Assembly (NCBI RefSeq): GCF_033110965.1
Contig: NZ_CP137003.1
Coordinates: 620,001-684,000, forward strand
DNA from: Raineyella sp. LH-20
GTDB taxonomy: Bacteria; Actinomycetota; Actinomycetes; Propionibacteriales; Propionibacteriaceae
Direction of reading: 5' to 3'
DNA: 64,000 bases
This document shows positions 17,321 through 26,462 of the stretch, one piece after another. The notes under the pieces were generated by a model, which did no database searches, was not told the origin of the DNA, and saw nothing but the letters and a program-made list of their open reading frames with translations. Positions within the stretch are counted from its first letter, which is position 1; each line of letters opens with the position of its first letter. Made by a program: the position numbers and the translations under genes.

Positions 17321-18939
17321 TCAGCTGAACCGCGCCTGCAGCTGTTCCTCGATCTCCTCCAGCGACGAGGTCTTCGTCTCGGGGACGACCGTGATGTAGA
17401 AGACCAGCGCCACCACGTTGATGGCACCGAAGACGGCGTACGTCCAGGCGGCGCCCAGGTTGGCGATCATCACCGGGAAGGCGAAGGTGACGACGGCGTT
17501 CATGATCCACAGGGCGCCGACGGCGAGCCCCTGGGCGACGCCGCGGATGCGGGCCGGGAAGATCTCCGAGACCAGGATCCAGTTGACCGTGCCGGACTGC
17601 TTGATGAACACGAACACCGAGACCAGGGCGACGACGACCCACGGCAGGACGGCCGGGACGCCGGCGCCGATGGTGCCGTCGGCAGCCATGTGCGGGGCGA
17701 TGCCGAGGCCGAACACCAGCGCGAGGGCGAACAGCGACAGGGTCACACCGGTCTCCTGGTAGATGCCGACGTGGCGGCGCATCAGCTTGCCGACCAGCAG
17801 GAAGCCGACGGCCGAGCCGATGCAGGACGCGATGCCGGTGACGACGTTGAGGGTGATGGAGTTCGCCGAGGAGAAGCCGGCGGCGTGCAGGATCTTCGGC
17901 AGGTAGTACATCGCTGTGTTGATGCCGGTGAGCTGGTCTGGTCGAAGAAGCCGAGGAAGCAGCCGATCACGATGATCCTGCGGGTCCATCGGGTGTTCCA
18001 GGCCTGCCGCAGGGTCCACTTCTCCCGCTGTTCCTCCAGCCGGTGCACCTCCACCATCTGCTGGATCTCGCCGGAGACGTCGTCACGGGCGTCGTTGCGG
18101 ATCCGCTTGAGGGCACCGACCGCCTCGACGTAGTGGCCGTTGGCGGCGTACCAGCGGGAGGACTCCGGCATCATCCGCATGCCGATCCACAGGGCGATCG
18201 CCGGGATGGTGGCCAGCACCAGCATGTAGCGCCAGACCGCACCGTTGCCGCCGTCGACGACGAGTCCGGAGACGGTGCTGACGGCGTCCCACGGTGCCCA
18301 CTGACCGGCGACGACGGTGTGGGTCGGGTCGGCGGCGACCAGCACGCGGGGCCCGCCGTTGGCCGAGGAGAGGGCCGCGTTCATGGTGTAGGCCAGCAAC
18401 TGGCCGGTGACGATCATGAACTGGTCGACGGCGATCAACGGGCCACGGATCCGCTTCGGGGCGGTCTCCGACAGGTAGATCGGGACGGTGGAGGACGCAC
18501 CGCCGACGGCCCAGCCGAGCACGAAGCGGAAGGGGTAGAGCACCCACACAGTGGGGGCGAAGGTGCAGCCGAGAGTGCCGACGATGAAGATGATCGCCAG
18601 CATCAGGATGTTGTGGCGCCGTCCGTAGCGGTCGGACAGCCGCCCGCCGATCATCGCGCCGAAGGCGGCACCGATGGCGAGGATGCCACCGACCAGCCCC
18701 TCTTCGACGGAGTTCAGGTGCAGGCCGCCGGCGACGCTGGGCAGGTACATGTAGGGCAACGCGCCGGCGATCACGCCGGTGTCGTAGCCGAAGAGCAGCG
18801 ACCCGAAGGTCGCGACCGCCGCCAGCAGGGCGATCGACCGCTTCTTCCCCGAGGCGGGTGTGACACGCACCAGTTCGCGGATGTCGTCGGGCGACGGATC
18901 CGATCGCAGGGAACTGATGGGGTCTGATGTGGTCGCCAT
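17321..18939 (-). pseudogene. Sugar/inositol MFS transporter broken by a 5-bp tandem duplication (IolT-like)
   Basis: The reading frame starts at ATG 18939 with a normal sugar-porter N-terminus (GSLLFGYDTGVIAGALPY, GRLSDRYGRR, PESSRWY) and runs to FLGFFDQ. CTGGT is then present twice in a row (17933-17937 and 17938-17942), shifting the frame. Removing one copy restores DQLTGINTAMYYLPK and the remaining helices to the end at 17321, including VPETKTSSLEEIE. The restored protein would be about 538 residues and closely resembles the intact transporter at 29796-31493. Either a real slippage mutation or a sequencing error; every other part of the gene looks functional. Confidence 0.88.
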
Positions 18940-19036
18940 GAGGCAACCCTCCTTCGTTCACTCGTCGTTGAGTCGGAGCGTCCGGACAGCGCCCTTGGCG
19001 CGCTCCAATGCATCCAAAGTAGCCCGGCATGATTCA

Positions 19037-19050
19037 TTTGTCCATACATT
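19037..19050. promoter_or_regulatory. Operator-like motif TTTGT-N4-ACATT upstream of the broken transporter
   Basis: TTTGT-CCAT-ACATT, 97 bases upstream of the transporter start. It is one member of the family of TTTGT-N4-ACAAA sites in this island (20181, 25395, 39356, 40193). Confidence 0.5.
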
Positions 19051-19109
19051 TGCGGAAGAAAGTTCTGTCGTACCCGCGGCAAACGGGCGACCAGGCGTAC
19101 CGACCGGAC

Positions 19110-20168
19110 TCAGTCGCGAGTGGTGGAGCCGCGCACCACCAGCACCGGCGGCACCACGACGTCGGCGGACTCCGTCCGACCGTCGAGGCGCTCGCCGATC
19201 AGCTCCACCACCCGGCGGGCCATCTCCGCGGTGCCCTGGTCGATGCTGGTCAGCGACACCCCGGGATAACCGGCGATGGTGGTGTTGTCGAAGCCGGCCA
19301 CACCGGTGTCGACCCCCGGCTCGAGATCACGCTCGGCAAGGACGCCGAGCACCTGCAAGGCGATCATGTCGTTGTGGCAGCAGAACGCCACCCCCGACCC
19401 ACGACCGTCCAGCAGCGGGCCGACCACCTCGGTCACCGCGGCGCGATCGACCGAGAGGATGACCGGCAGTCGCCCCTGCTCCGCCATCGCGGCACGGTAT
19501 CCCTCCAGCCGGAAGCTCGAGGAATCACCCCGTACGCCGCGGTCGAAACCGACGTAGACGACCGGGTCGTAGCCGCACTCGACCAGGTGTCGGGTGAGCC
19601 GCTGGGCCCCCTCCCGGTCGTCGGTGTGCACCAGATCCACGGTGTCGGGCCCCAGGTTCCGGGTGACCAGGACGGTGGGCACCTGCCGGCCGACGTCGGC
19701 CAGCTCCTCCTCGGCGGCCATCGGCGAGACCAACACCAGCCCGTCGACGTTCATCTGCAGGAACCGGCCGATTGCGACAGCCTCCTCGTGGCGGTCGATG
19801 CCGACCGGGGCGATGAAGGGGATCAGCCCGGCGGCCTCGAAGTGTCGGCGCAGCGCCTCCACCAAGTCGGCATGGAAGGGGTTGCCGAGATCGGCCAACA
19901 CGATGCCGACGAAGCGCGTACGTCGCGCCGCCAGGGCGCGGGCGGCGACGTTGGGTCGATAGCCGAGCTGTTCCATCGCCCGGCGGACGGCGGTACGACT
20001 GCGCTCGGACACCCGGGGGTCGTCGAGCACCACCAGCGACACGGTCTGCCGGGACACTCCGGCGAGCCGGGCGACATCGGCCTGGGTCGGCCGGGAGCCG
20101 TTCACGGTGACCCCGTCGGTTTCCCCATACGGGCAGCCTACCGTCCCCCGATCGGTGACTTTTGTCAC
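19110..20168 (-). CDS. LacI-family transcriptional regulator
   Basis: 352 residues if started at GTG 20168; GTG 20105, giving VNGSRPTQADVARLAG, is an alternative. The LacI helix-turn-helix (TQADVARLAGVSRQTVSLVV with hinge YRPNVAARALAARRT) is followed by a periplasmic-binding-type effector domain (GIVLADLGNPFHADLVEAL, GFDNTTIAGYPGVSLTSIDQ). It is divergent from the isomerase/dehydrogenase pair at 20268-22263, which it probably controls. On the minus strand TATAGT at 20185-20190 could be its -10 box. The effector is unknown, probably a cyclitol or sugar acid. Confidence 0.9.
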   Translation of the reverse strand: MTKVTDRGTVGCPYGETDGVTVNGSRPTQADVARLAGVSRQTVSLVVLDDPRVSERSRTAVRRAMEQLGYRPNVAARALAARRTRFVGIVLADLGNPFHADLVEALRRHFEAAGLIPFIAPVGIDRHEEAVAIGRFLQMNVDGLVLVSPMAAEEELADVGRQVPTVLVTRNLGPDTVDLVHTDDREGAQRLTRHLVECGYDPVVYVGFDRGVRGDSSSFRLEGYRAAMAEQGRLPVILSVDRAAVTEVVGPLLDGRGSGVAFCCHNDMIALQVLGVLAERDLEPGVDTGVAGFDNTTIAGYPGVSLTSIDQGTAEMARRVVELIGERLDGRTESADVVVPPVLVVRGSTTRD

Positions 20169-20180
20169 CCGCTCCTGTCA

Positions 20181-20194
20181 TTTGACTATACAAA
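20181..20194. promoter_or_regulatory. Operator-like motif TTTGA-N4-ACAAA in divergent LacI/isomerase region
   Basis: TTTGA-CTAT-ACAAA between the LacI gene and the operon at 20268. It overlaps the putative minus-strand -10 box TATAGT. One arm differs by a base from the consensus seen at 25395 and 39356. Confidence 0.5.
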
Positions 20195-20267
20195 GTGCGC
20201 ATCGCTGAGCTAGCCTTTTGGCACGCTCCAAATCGGAGCTCTTCAACGACGAGGAGATGTGAGGACG

Positions 20268-21224
20268 ATGACCTCCACCACGACGCCCACGGTGACCTCC
20301 CGGGCTCGCAACACCAACGATCCGCGGTACTCCCGGCTGGCGATCGGGGTCTGCCCCGACCAGTGGGGGGTCTGGTTCCCCCAGGACGACCGGCAGATGG
20401 ACCCGCGCCGCGCCATGCAGGAGATGGCCGAAGCCGGCTTCGAGATCATCGAGACCGGCCCGTTCGGCTACTTCCCGACCGACCCCAAGGAACTGGCGCG
20501 CTGGACCGGCGAGTTCGGCCTCAAGGTCGTCGGCGGCACCGGCTGGGGCATCCTGCACAAGGCCGACGCCTGGGCACAGACCGAGAAGACCTTCCGGGCG
20601 ATCGCCGAGACCCACGCCGCCGTCGGCGCCGAGTACATCGTCCACCTGCCCCCGCTCTACCGCGACGACAAGACCTGGGAGTGGACCGACGACCGCGTGC
20701 TGTCCCCCGAGGCCTGGAAGCTCTACGTCGAGAACGCCAACCGTCTGGGCCAGATCCTGCTCGACGAGTACGGCCTGAAGATGGTGCTGCACCCACACGG
20801 CGACTCGCACATCGAGACGCCGGAGGAGATCGCCCGGATCTTCGAGGCGACCGACCCGACGTACGTCAACCTCTGCCTGGACTCCGGCCACATCGTCTAC
20901 GGCGGTGGCGACCCGGTCGAGTTGGTCCGCTCCTACCCCGACCGCATCACGTACGTGCACATCAAGGCCTTCGACGAGGACATCACCCGGGAGGCCCACG
21001 AGAAGGACTGGCCGTTCGGCGAGGCCGTCACCAAGGGCGCTTCGGTCTGCCCGCCCGCGGGTCTGCCCGAGATGCACGCCTTCGTCGACGCCCTGGCGGC
21101 ACTGGACAAGGACCTCTACTGCATCTGCGAGCAGGACTGCTACCCCTGCGCCCCCGACTTCCCCCAGCAGAACGCCGTCAACATGCGCAGCTACCTGGCC
21201 GACTGTGGCCTGGGCCTGAAGTGA
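20268..21224 (+). CDS. Sugar phosphate isomerase/epimerase-like TIM-barrel protein (IolE/IolH type)
   Basis: 318 residues from ATG 20268 (GAGGAG 11 bases upstream; GTG 20259 is an in-frame alternative). AP-endonuclease-2/xylose-isomerase-like barrel with metal ligands visible in VLHPHGDSH, CLDSGHIVYG and YVHIKAFD. Family members include inosose dehydratase, 3-keto-sugar epimerases and hydrolases. The last third has an unusual number of cysteines (KGASVCPP, YCICEQDCYPCAPDF). The Gfo/Idh dehydrogenase follows 31 bases downstream, so the pair likely acts on one oxidised cyclitol or sugar. Confidence 0.85.
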   Translation: MTSTTTPTVTSRARNTNDPRYSRLAIGVCPDQWGVWFPQDDRQMDPRRAMQEMAEAGFEIIETGPFGYFPTDPKELARWTGEFGLKVVGGTGWGILHKADAWAQTEKTFRAIAETHAAVGAEYIVHLPPLYRDDKTWEWTDDRVLSPEAWKLYVENANRLGQILLDEYGLKMVLHPHGDSHIETPEEIARIFEATDPTYVNLCLDSGHIVYGGGDPVELVRSYPDRITYVHIKAFDEDITREAHEKDWPFGEAVTKGASVCPPAGLPEMHAFVDALAALDKDLYCICEQDCYPCAPDFPQQNAVNMRSYLADCGLGLK

Positions 21225-21255
21225 CCCCGGGCGCGGACCGGAAGGACAACGAACA

Positions 21256-22263
21256 ATGACCGTACGTATCGGACTCATCGGCGCCGGCGGGATGGGCCGC
21301 GCCCACGTCGAGCGGATCGAGCAGGAACTGGCCGGCGGACGGATCGTCGCCGTGGCCGACATCGACCTGGCCGGGGCGAAGGCCGTCGCCGAGCCGCTGG
21401 GGGCGAAGGCCTACCCGACCGGCGCGGAGCTGATCGCCGATCCCGAGGTGGATGCTGTGCTGATCGCCACCTTCGGCGCGGTGCACGCCCCCGACGTGCT
21501 GGCGGCCGTCGAGGCGGGCAAGTACGTGCTCTGCGAGAAGCCGCTGACCACCACGCCGGAGGACGCCCTGCGGATCCTCGAGGCCGAGGAGAAGGGCGGC
21601 CGGAAGCTGGTCACCGTCGGCTTCATGCGACGCTTCGACGCCGGCTACAACGACATGCGCGACACGCTCGTCAGCGGCGACCTCGGCTACGCGACGCTGG
21701 TGCACTGCCGGCACCGCAACCCCACGGTGCCGGAGGGCTACACCACCCGCAACATGATCGACGACACCGCCATCCACGAGATCGACATCTGCCGGTTCCT
21801 GCTCGGCGAGGAGATCACCGCGGTGCGGATCGACACCCCGCGGGCCACCTCGCACCGGTTCGAGCACCTGCAGGACCCGCTGGTGCTGGTCGCCCGGACC
21901 GCGTCCGGGGTGCTGATCGACGACGAGGTGAACGTCAACATCCAGTTCGGCTACTCCATCGAGTGCGAACTGGTGATGGAGGCCGGCACCATCCGGCTGG
22001 GCGACCAGGAGCACACCGTGGTCCGGGACTCCCTGGGCAACCGCAACGCGATCTGCCGCAGCCACATCGACCGCTTCCACGACGCCTTCAACCAGGAGGT
22101 GCAGCAGTGGATCCGTGCGGTCGAGCGCGGCGAGCACACCGGGTCGACCGCATGGGACGGCTACGCCGCCACCTGCGTCGTCGAGGCGGGCCTGGAGTCG
22201 CTGGACAACGACGGCATCGAGGTCGCTGTCCGGATGATCGAGAAGCCCGACTTCTACGCCTGA
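21256..22263 (+). CDS. Gfo/Idh/MocA oxidoreductase, inositol 2-dehydrogenase-like
   Basis: 335 residues. The Rossmann motif GLIGAGGMGRAH is at the N-terminus, the CEKPLTT motif supplies the catalytic lysine (about residue 94), and FMRRFDAGY plus DDTAIHEIDICRF form the typical inositol dehydrogenase active site (Asp/His). It is the second gene of a two-gene unit with the upstream TIM-barrel protein and ends before a strong terminator. The island has a better candidate for the main IolG at 40298, so this may use a stereoisomer such as scyllo- or D-chiro-inositol. Confidence 0.88.
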   Translation: MTVRIGLIGAGGMGRAHVERIEQELAGGRIVAVADIDLAGAKAVAEPLGAKAYPTGAELIADPEVDAVLIATFGAVHAPDVLAAVEAGKYVLCEKPLTTTPEDALRILEAEEKGGRKLVTVGFMRRFDAGYNDMRDTLVSGDLGYATLVHCRHRNPTVPEGYTTRNMIDDTAIHEIDICRFLLGEEITAVRIDTPRATSHRFEHLQDPLVLVARTASGVLIDDEVNVNIQFGYSIECELVMEAGTIRLGDQEHTVVRDSLGNRNAICRSHIDRFHDAFNQEVQQWIRAVERGEHTGSTAWDGYAATCVVEAGLESLDNDGIEVAVRMIEKPDFYA

Positions 22264-22276
22264 CCCACCCCCCATC

Positions 22277-22316
22277 GACCCCCGGCGGTCTCCCCGACAC
22301 GTGGCCGCCGGGGGTC
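22277..22316 (+). terminator. Hairpin terminator after the isomerase/dehydrogenase pair
   Basis: GACCCCCGGCGG pairs perfectly with CCGCCGGGGGTC around a 16-base loop, followed by TTCC. It is 14 bases beyond the stop codon. Confidence 0.8.
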
Positions 22317-22374
22317 TTCCCCGCCCCCCACCGCAGCGACTAGGCTCGACGTCACCCTGACGAAGGAGCCGGGC

Positions 22375-23790
22375 ATGGGGGACGCGCCGCCGTACCGCGT
22401 GGCGATCGTGGGAGCGGGGCCGGCGGGCCTGTTCGCCGCCCAGCACCTGGTCACCCAGCACGACGTGCCGGTGCGCGTCGACCTCTTCGACCGGCTGCCC
22501 ACCCCGTTCGGCCTGCTCCGCTACGGCGTGGCACCCGACCACACCAGCATCCGCTCTGTCGCGCAGGCCCTCGCGCGCACCTTCGACTCCGACCGGGTGC
22601 GGTTCCTGGGCACCGTCGAGCTGGGCCGCGACGTCACCCGCCGCCAGCTCGTCGAGGCGTACGACGCGGTGGTGTACGCGGTGGGTGCCTCGGGCGACCT
22701 GCGGATGCGGGTGCCCGGCGAGGACCTGCCGGGCAGCGGCTCGGCGCGCCAGTTCGTCGCCTGGTACGGCGGTCACCCCGACGCCACGCAGCAGTCGTTG
22801 CGGGGCGTACGCTCCGTGGCCTGCGTCGGCGTCGGGAACGTGGCCGTCGACGTGGCCCGGATCCTCGCCAAGGACCCGGCCCGGCTCGCCGCCACCGACA
22901 TGCCCGAGGACGTGCTGGCCGAACTGGCCACCTCCGAGGTCACCGACCTGTGGATCATCGGCCGGCGCGGACCGCAGCACGCCAGCTACACCACCAAGGA
23001 GCTCCGCGAACTGCTGGCCACCCCCGGTCTGGCGGTGTCGATCGACGACGGCGCGCTCGACGCCGGCCACACCGACCCCGAGGGGCTGGACCGGCGGACC
23101 CGGGCGAACCTCGAGGCGCTCCGGGAGGCCGCCGCCCGGCCCGCTCCCTCACCGGTGCGCCGACGGCTGCACTTCCTCTTCTGGCACCGGCCGGTGGCCC
23201 TGCACGGCGCCGGCCGCGTCGAGGAGGTGGAACTGGAGCGCACCGCCCTGGCGCCGGACGGCGAGGTGGTGGCGACCGGCGAGACGCGTACGATCCGGGC
23301 CGATCTGGTGCTGCGGGCGATCGGCTACCGGAGCACCCCGCTGCCCGACGTGCCGTTCGACGAAGCCCGCGGAGTGATCCCGCACCGGGAGGGCCGGGTG
23401 CTCGACGCGGCCGGCCGGGTGGTGCCCGGGGAGTACGTCACCGGTTGGATCAAGCGGGGGGCGACCGGGGTGATCGGCACGAACAAGTCGGACGCCGCCG
23501 AGACGGTGGGCCACCTGCTCGAGGACCTGCCCGCGCTCACCCGCCACCCCGCCGATCCGCTGGAGGACCTGCGCCTGCACGGCGTGCACCCCACCTCGTA
23601 CGACGACTGGTTGGCGATCGACGCCGCCGAGATCGCCCTGGGTGCGGCCACCGGCCGGCCACGGGTGAAGATCGACGCCTGGGCGGACCTGATGCGGCTG
23701 TGCCGCGACGGCAGGATGACCGAGGGCGAGGCGGCCGGCGTGCCGTCGTACGACGCACCGGATTCCCCCACCACCGACGATTTGTACTAA
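22375..23790 (+). CDS. fprA: Ferredoxin/adrenodoxin-NADP+ reductase (FprA type)
   Basis: 471 residues, usual for FprA. An FAD-binding Rossmann motif VAIVGAGPAGLFAA starts at residue 9, then FDRLPTPFGLLRYGVAPDH, the NADP-binding VGVGNVAVDVARILA, and a C-terminal GWIKRGATGVIGTNK typical of adrenodoxin reductases. It moves electrons from NADPH to ferredoxins that serve P450s or biosynthetic enzymes. GAAGGAG precedes the ATG and TAGGCT at 22341-22346 is a plausible -10 box. It sits inside the cyclitol island with no obvious functional tie to it. Confidence 0.93.
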   Translation: MGDAPPYRVAIVGAGPAGLFAAQHLVTQHDVPVRVDLFDRLPTPFGLLRYGVAPDHTSIRSVAQALARTFDSDRVRFLGTVELGRDVTRRQLVEAYDAVVYAVGASGDLRMRVPGEDLPGSGSARQFVAWYGGHPDATQQSLRGVRSVACVGVGNVAVDVARILAKDPARLAATDMPEDVLAELATSEVTDLWIIGRRGPQHASYTTKELRELLATPGLAVSIDDGALDAGHTDPEGLDRRTRANLEALREAAARPAPSPVRRRLHFLFWHRPVALHGAGRVEEVELERTALAPDGEVVATGETRTIRADLVLRAIGYRSTPLPDVPFDEARGVIPHREGRVLDAAGRVVPGEYVTGWIKRGATGVIGTNKSDAAETVGHLLEDLPALTRHPADPLEDLRLHGVHPTSYDDWLAIDAAEIALGAATGRPRVKIDAWADLMRLCRDGRMTEGEAAGVPSYDAPDSPTTDDLY

Positions 23791-23887
23791 CATATTGATC
23801 GAAGGTAAACACAGAGCACGACGACCGTGCAGAGCCACCACGGTCGTTGGTTCCGGACGGTCGCCACCTTTTGACAGGAGAAATGTC

Positions 23888-24109
23888 ATGTCGACCGTCA
23901 CCACCTACGCCGCCACTGTCCGCGCCGCCGCACTCGACGACCGCCTCGCCGCGTCGGGCCTCCCCCTCACCTTCCTCGTCCTGCTGCTGGTCTGCGCCGT
24001 CCTCGTCGTGGGCGCGGTGGCGTTCTCCGTGCCGCTGGTGGCCGTGGCCGCCGGCCTGGTGGCCTGCGCGGCCACGACCATCCACGCCTTCTCCCTGCTG
24101 ACGCGCTGA
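23888..24109 (+). CDS. Small membrane protein, 73 residues
   Basis: ATG 23888 has AGGAG 7 bases upstream. After about 24 polar residues there are two adjacent hydrophobic segments (PLTFLVLLLVCAVLVVGAVAF and VPLVAVAAGLVACAATTI), predicting a two-helix membrane protein with a short tail. No family recognised. It is not close enough to fprA to be clearly co-transcribed. Confidence 0.65.
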   Translation: MSTVTTYAATVRAAALDDRLAASGLPLTFLVLLLVCAVLVVGAVAFSVPLVAVAAGLVACAATTIHAFSLLTR

Positions 24110-24161
24110 CCGGGCCGCGGGCGGGCAGCGCTGACCCGCTGGGCGCACCGCGGGCGCGACG

Positions 24162-25298
24162 TCAGAGCGACATGTCGACGACGGCCCGCCCGCGGATCTC
24201 CCCCCGCGCCAGCGCCCGGTAGCCCTCGGCCGCCTGTTCCAGCGGGTAGCGACGGCTGACCAGTCCGCGGTAGTCGATCACGCCCTCGGCGGCGAGCCGG
24301 ACCACCTCGGGCAGGTCCTGGCGGGTGCGGGCGCCGTACGAGCCGATGATCGACTGGGAGCGTCGGACGGTCCGGTTGATCTCGACACCGGCGGTCTGCA
24401 CCCCGGCACCCAGGCCGATCGGCACCATCCGGCCACCGTCCGCCAGCACGTCGAGCGCGGTGGTCCAGGTCTGCGGCCGGCCCAGCGCCTCGAAGGCGAC
24501 GTCCACCCCGCGCCCGCCGGTCACCGCGAGCACCGCGGCTCGGACGTCGGGCGTGCTGGCCGAGTTCACCGCGTCGGTGGCCCCGAGAGCCAGGGCGTCC
24601 GACAGCTTCTCGTCGGAGACGTCGATCGCGACGATCCGACGGGCACCGAAGGACTTCGCGATCGGGATGATCGTCGAACCGACACCGCCGGTCGCCACCA
24701 CCGCCACGGTCTCCCCGTGCCGCAGGTCGGCGCCGCGACGGACCGCCCCGTACGCCGTCATCGCGGCGCAGCCGATGATGGCGCCCGGCACCACGTCGTA
24801 GTCGTCGGGCACCGGCGCGACCGAGGTCGACGGGATGACGGCGTACTCGGCGAGACCGCCCATGGAGTACATCGCGATCGGATCGCCGTCGAGGGTGGCG
24901 AGCCGGGTGGTGCCGTCGTAGAGCTTGCCCTGCAGCCGGTTGAGGTCGAAGAACGGGCCGCAGAGCTCGTCGTGCCCGGAGGCGCAGGCGTCGCACTGCC
25001 CGCACGGCATCAGGAACGCGCCCGCCACCCGCTGCCCGACGGTGAGGCCGGTGTGCTCGTTGCCGGGCCCGATCTCGACGATCTCACCGGAGACCTCATG
25101 GCCGAGCACGGCCGGCTTCGGGAAGGCGATCGCCCCGCCGAGCACGTGCAGGTCGGAGTGGCACAGGCCGCACGCCGCGACCTTGATCAGCACCTCGGCG
25201 GTCTTCGGGCGGGGGGTGCGGATCTCCTCGACACGGAGCCCCTGCTCCGGATCGCGCAGAACAGCAGCTCGCATCGTGGACGGGATTTGTGCGGACAT
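24162..25298 (-). CDS. Zinc-dependent alcohol dehydrogenase (MDR family)
   Basis: 378 residues from ATG 25298 (GGAGG 11 bases upstream lies inside the longer frame, so the shorter start is preferred). Catalytic zinc ligands are in CGLCHSD and GHEVSGE, a structural zinc lobe in CGQCDACASGHDELC, and the NAD-binding motif is VVATGGVGS. It oxidises an alcohol, or reduces an aldehyde, with NAD(P). Its promoter region carries the best copy of the island's TTTGT-N4-ACAAA motif, suggesting a role in cyclitol catabolism, but the substrate cannot be read from the sequence. Confidence 0.9.
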   Translation of the reverse strand: MSAQIPSTMRAAVLRDPEQGLRVEEIRTPRPKTAEVLIKVAACGLCHSDLHVLGGAIAFPKPAVLGHEVSGEIVEIGPGNEHTGLTVGQRVAGAFLMPCGQCDACASGHDELCGPFFDLNRLQGKLYDGTTRLATLDGDPIAMYSMGGLAEYAVIPSTSVAPVPDDYDVVPGAIIGCAAMTAYGAVRRGADLRHGETVAVVATGGVGSTIIPIAKSFGARRIVAIDVSDEKLSDALALGATDAVNSASTPDVRAAVLAVTGGRGVDVAFEALGRPQTWTTALDVLADGGRMVPIGLGAGVQTAGVEINRTVRRSQSIIGSYGARTRQDLPEVVRLAAEGVIDYRGLVSRRYPLEQAAEGYRALARGEIRGRAVVDMSL

Positions 25299-25394
25299 TT
25301 CGATGGGTACCTCCGTGGTTCGGTGCCGTGTCGGACCCACGCTCCACCGCGAGCCCGACATCAGCTTACCGACATTTACCCCGCCTGTGAAGAC

Positions 25395-25408
25395 TTTGTT
25401 CTGACAAA
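25395..25408. promoter_or_regulatory. Perfect operator-like site TTTGT-TCTG-ACAAA upstream of the zinc alcohol dehydrogenase
   Basis: Perfect 5-base arms with a 4-base spacer, 97 bases upstream of the dehydrogenase start and just beyond the stop of the next gene. It has the same structure as the site in front of iolC (39356). Confidence 0.6.
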
Positions 25409-25445
25409 TATCAGATGCTTGCGGCTGGCCCGTTGCCGACGACGG

Positions 25446-26444
25446 TCACAGGGCGGCAGCGGCGTCGAGCACCGTACGGGCACTGCGCCGCAGGCCCTCC
25501 TCGCGGGAGAAGGCCCCGTCCTCATGCTCGATCGAGACGTTCATGGTGGGATCCACCTCGGCCACCGCGCGGAGGAAGTCGGTCCACCAGGCCGTGTCGT
25601 GGCCCTGACCGACCGCCACGAAGCGCCACGCCGGATCGGCCGGCCACTGCGAGCACCAGTGCGCCGAACCGGTGGGCGTACGCTGCGCCGGGTCCGCCGG
25701 CACCGTCCCGAAGCTCGCGTCCAGCACGCCGCGGGTCGCGACGCCCGGCTCGAGCCGGGTGTCCTTGGCGTGCACGTGAGCGATATGGCGACCGAGCAGC
25801 CGGATCGACGCGAGGATGTCCATCCCCTGCCACATCAGGTGCGAGGGGTCCATGTTGACGGCGATGTTGCTGCAGCCGGTGCGCTCGACGAACTCCAGGA
25901 AGCCCACCGGGGTGAAGACCAGGTTGTGCGGGTGCAGCTCCCAGGCCAGCGTGACGCCGGCATCGGCCGCACGGGCGTCCACCTCCTTCCAGAACGGGTC
26001 GGCGACGCTGCGCTGGTACTCCAGCACCTCGAGGTAGACGCCGTCCCACGGGTTGACGACCCAGGACGGGTAGCGGGCACCGGGATCGGAGCCCGGCACA
26101 CCGGACATGCAGACGATCTCCTTCACCCCGAGCAGCGGCGCCAGCTCGATCGCCCGACGCAGGTCGTACGCGTGTCGGGGACCCTGGTCGGGCAACGGGG
26201 ACAGCACGTTGCCGGAGGTGTTCAGGCCGGCCAGTCGCATCCCCCGTTCGGCGAACAGACCCAGGTAGTCGTCCCGGGCGGAGGCCGAGACGAGCAGGGT
26301 GTCGACCGGGCAGTGCGGGGACGGGATGAAGCCGCCGACGTTGACCTCGGCACCGGTCAGGCCGGCCCCTTTGATCACGTCGAGGGCGTCGGGTAGGGCA
26401 CGGTCCTGGAGGCAGGCGGTGTAGGCGGCGAGCTGGAGGGGCAT
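25446..26444 (-). CDS. Sugar phosphate isomerase/epimerase-like TIM-barrel protein
   Basis: 332 residues from ATG 26444. Metal-binding barrel residues are visible in LAWELHPHNLVF, NMDPSHLMWQGMD and HVHAKDTRLE, with a C-terminal VSIEHEDG glutamate. This four-ligand pattern fits the xylose-isomerase-like family, whose members act on keto-sugars or inososes. The start is 18 bases after the stop of the upstream Gfo/Idh gene, so the two form an operon. It is clearly different in sequence from the barrels at 20268, 28893 and 41340. Confidence 0.85.
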   Translation of the reverse strand: MPLQLAAYTACLQDRALPDALDVIKGAGLTGAEVNVGGFIPSPHCPVDTLLVSASARDDYLGLFAERGMRLAGLNTSGNVLSPLPDQGPRHAYDLRRAIELAPLLGVKEIVCMSGVPGSDPGARYPSWVVNPWDGVYLEVLEYQRSVADPFWKEVDARAADAGVTLAWELHPHNLVFTPVGFLEFVERTGCSNIAVNMDPSHLMWQGMDILASIRLLGRHIAHVHAKDTRLEPGVATRGVLDASFGTVPADPAQRTPTGSAHWCSQWPADPAWRFVAVGQGHDTAWWTDFLRAVAEVDPTMNVSIEHEDGAFSREEGLRRSARTVLDAAAAL

Positions 26445-26462
26445 GGTGGTCTCTTTCCTGGG

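Noticed and set aside
25285-25298. TTTGT-GCGG-ACATT within the first codons of the zinc alcohol dehydrogenase
   Set aside because: It matches the operator loosely but lies in coding sequence after the preferred start; a better copy sits at 25395.
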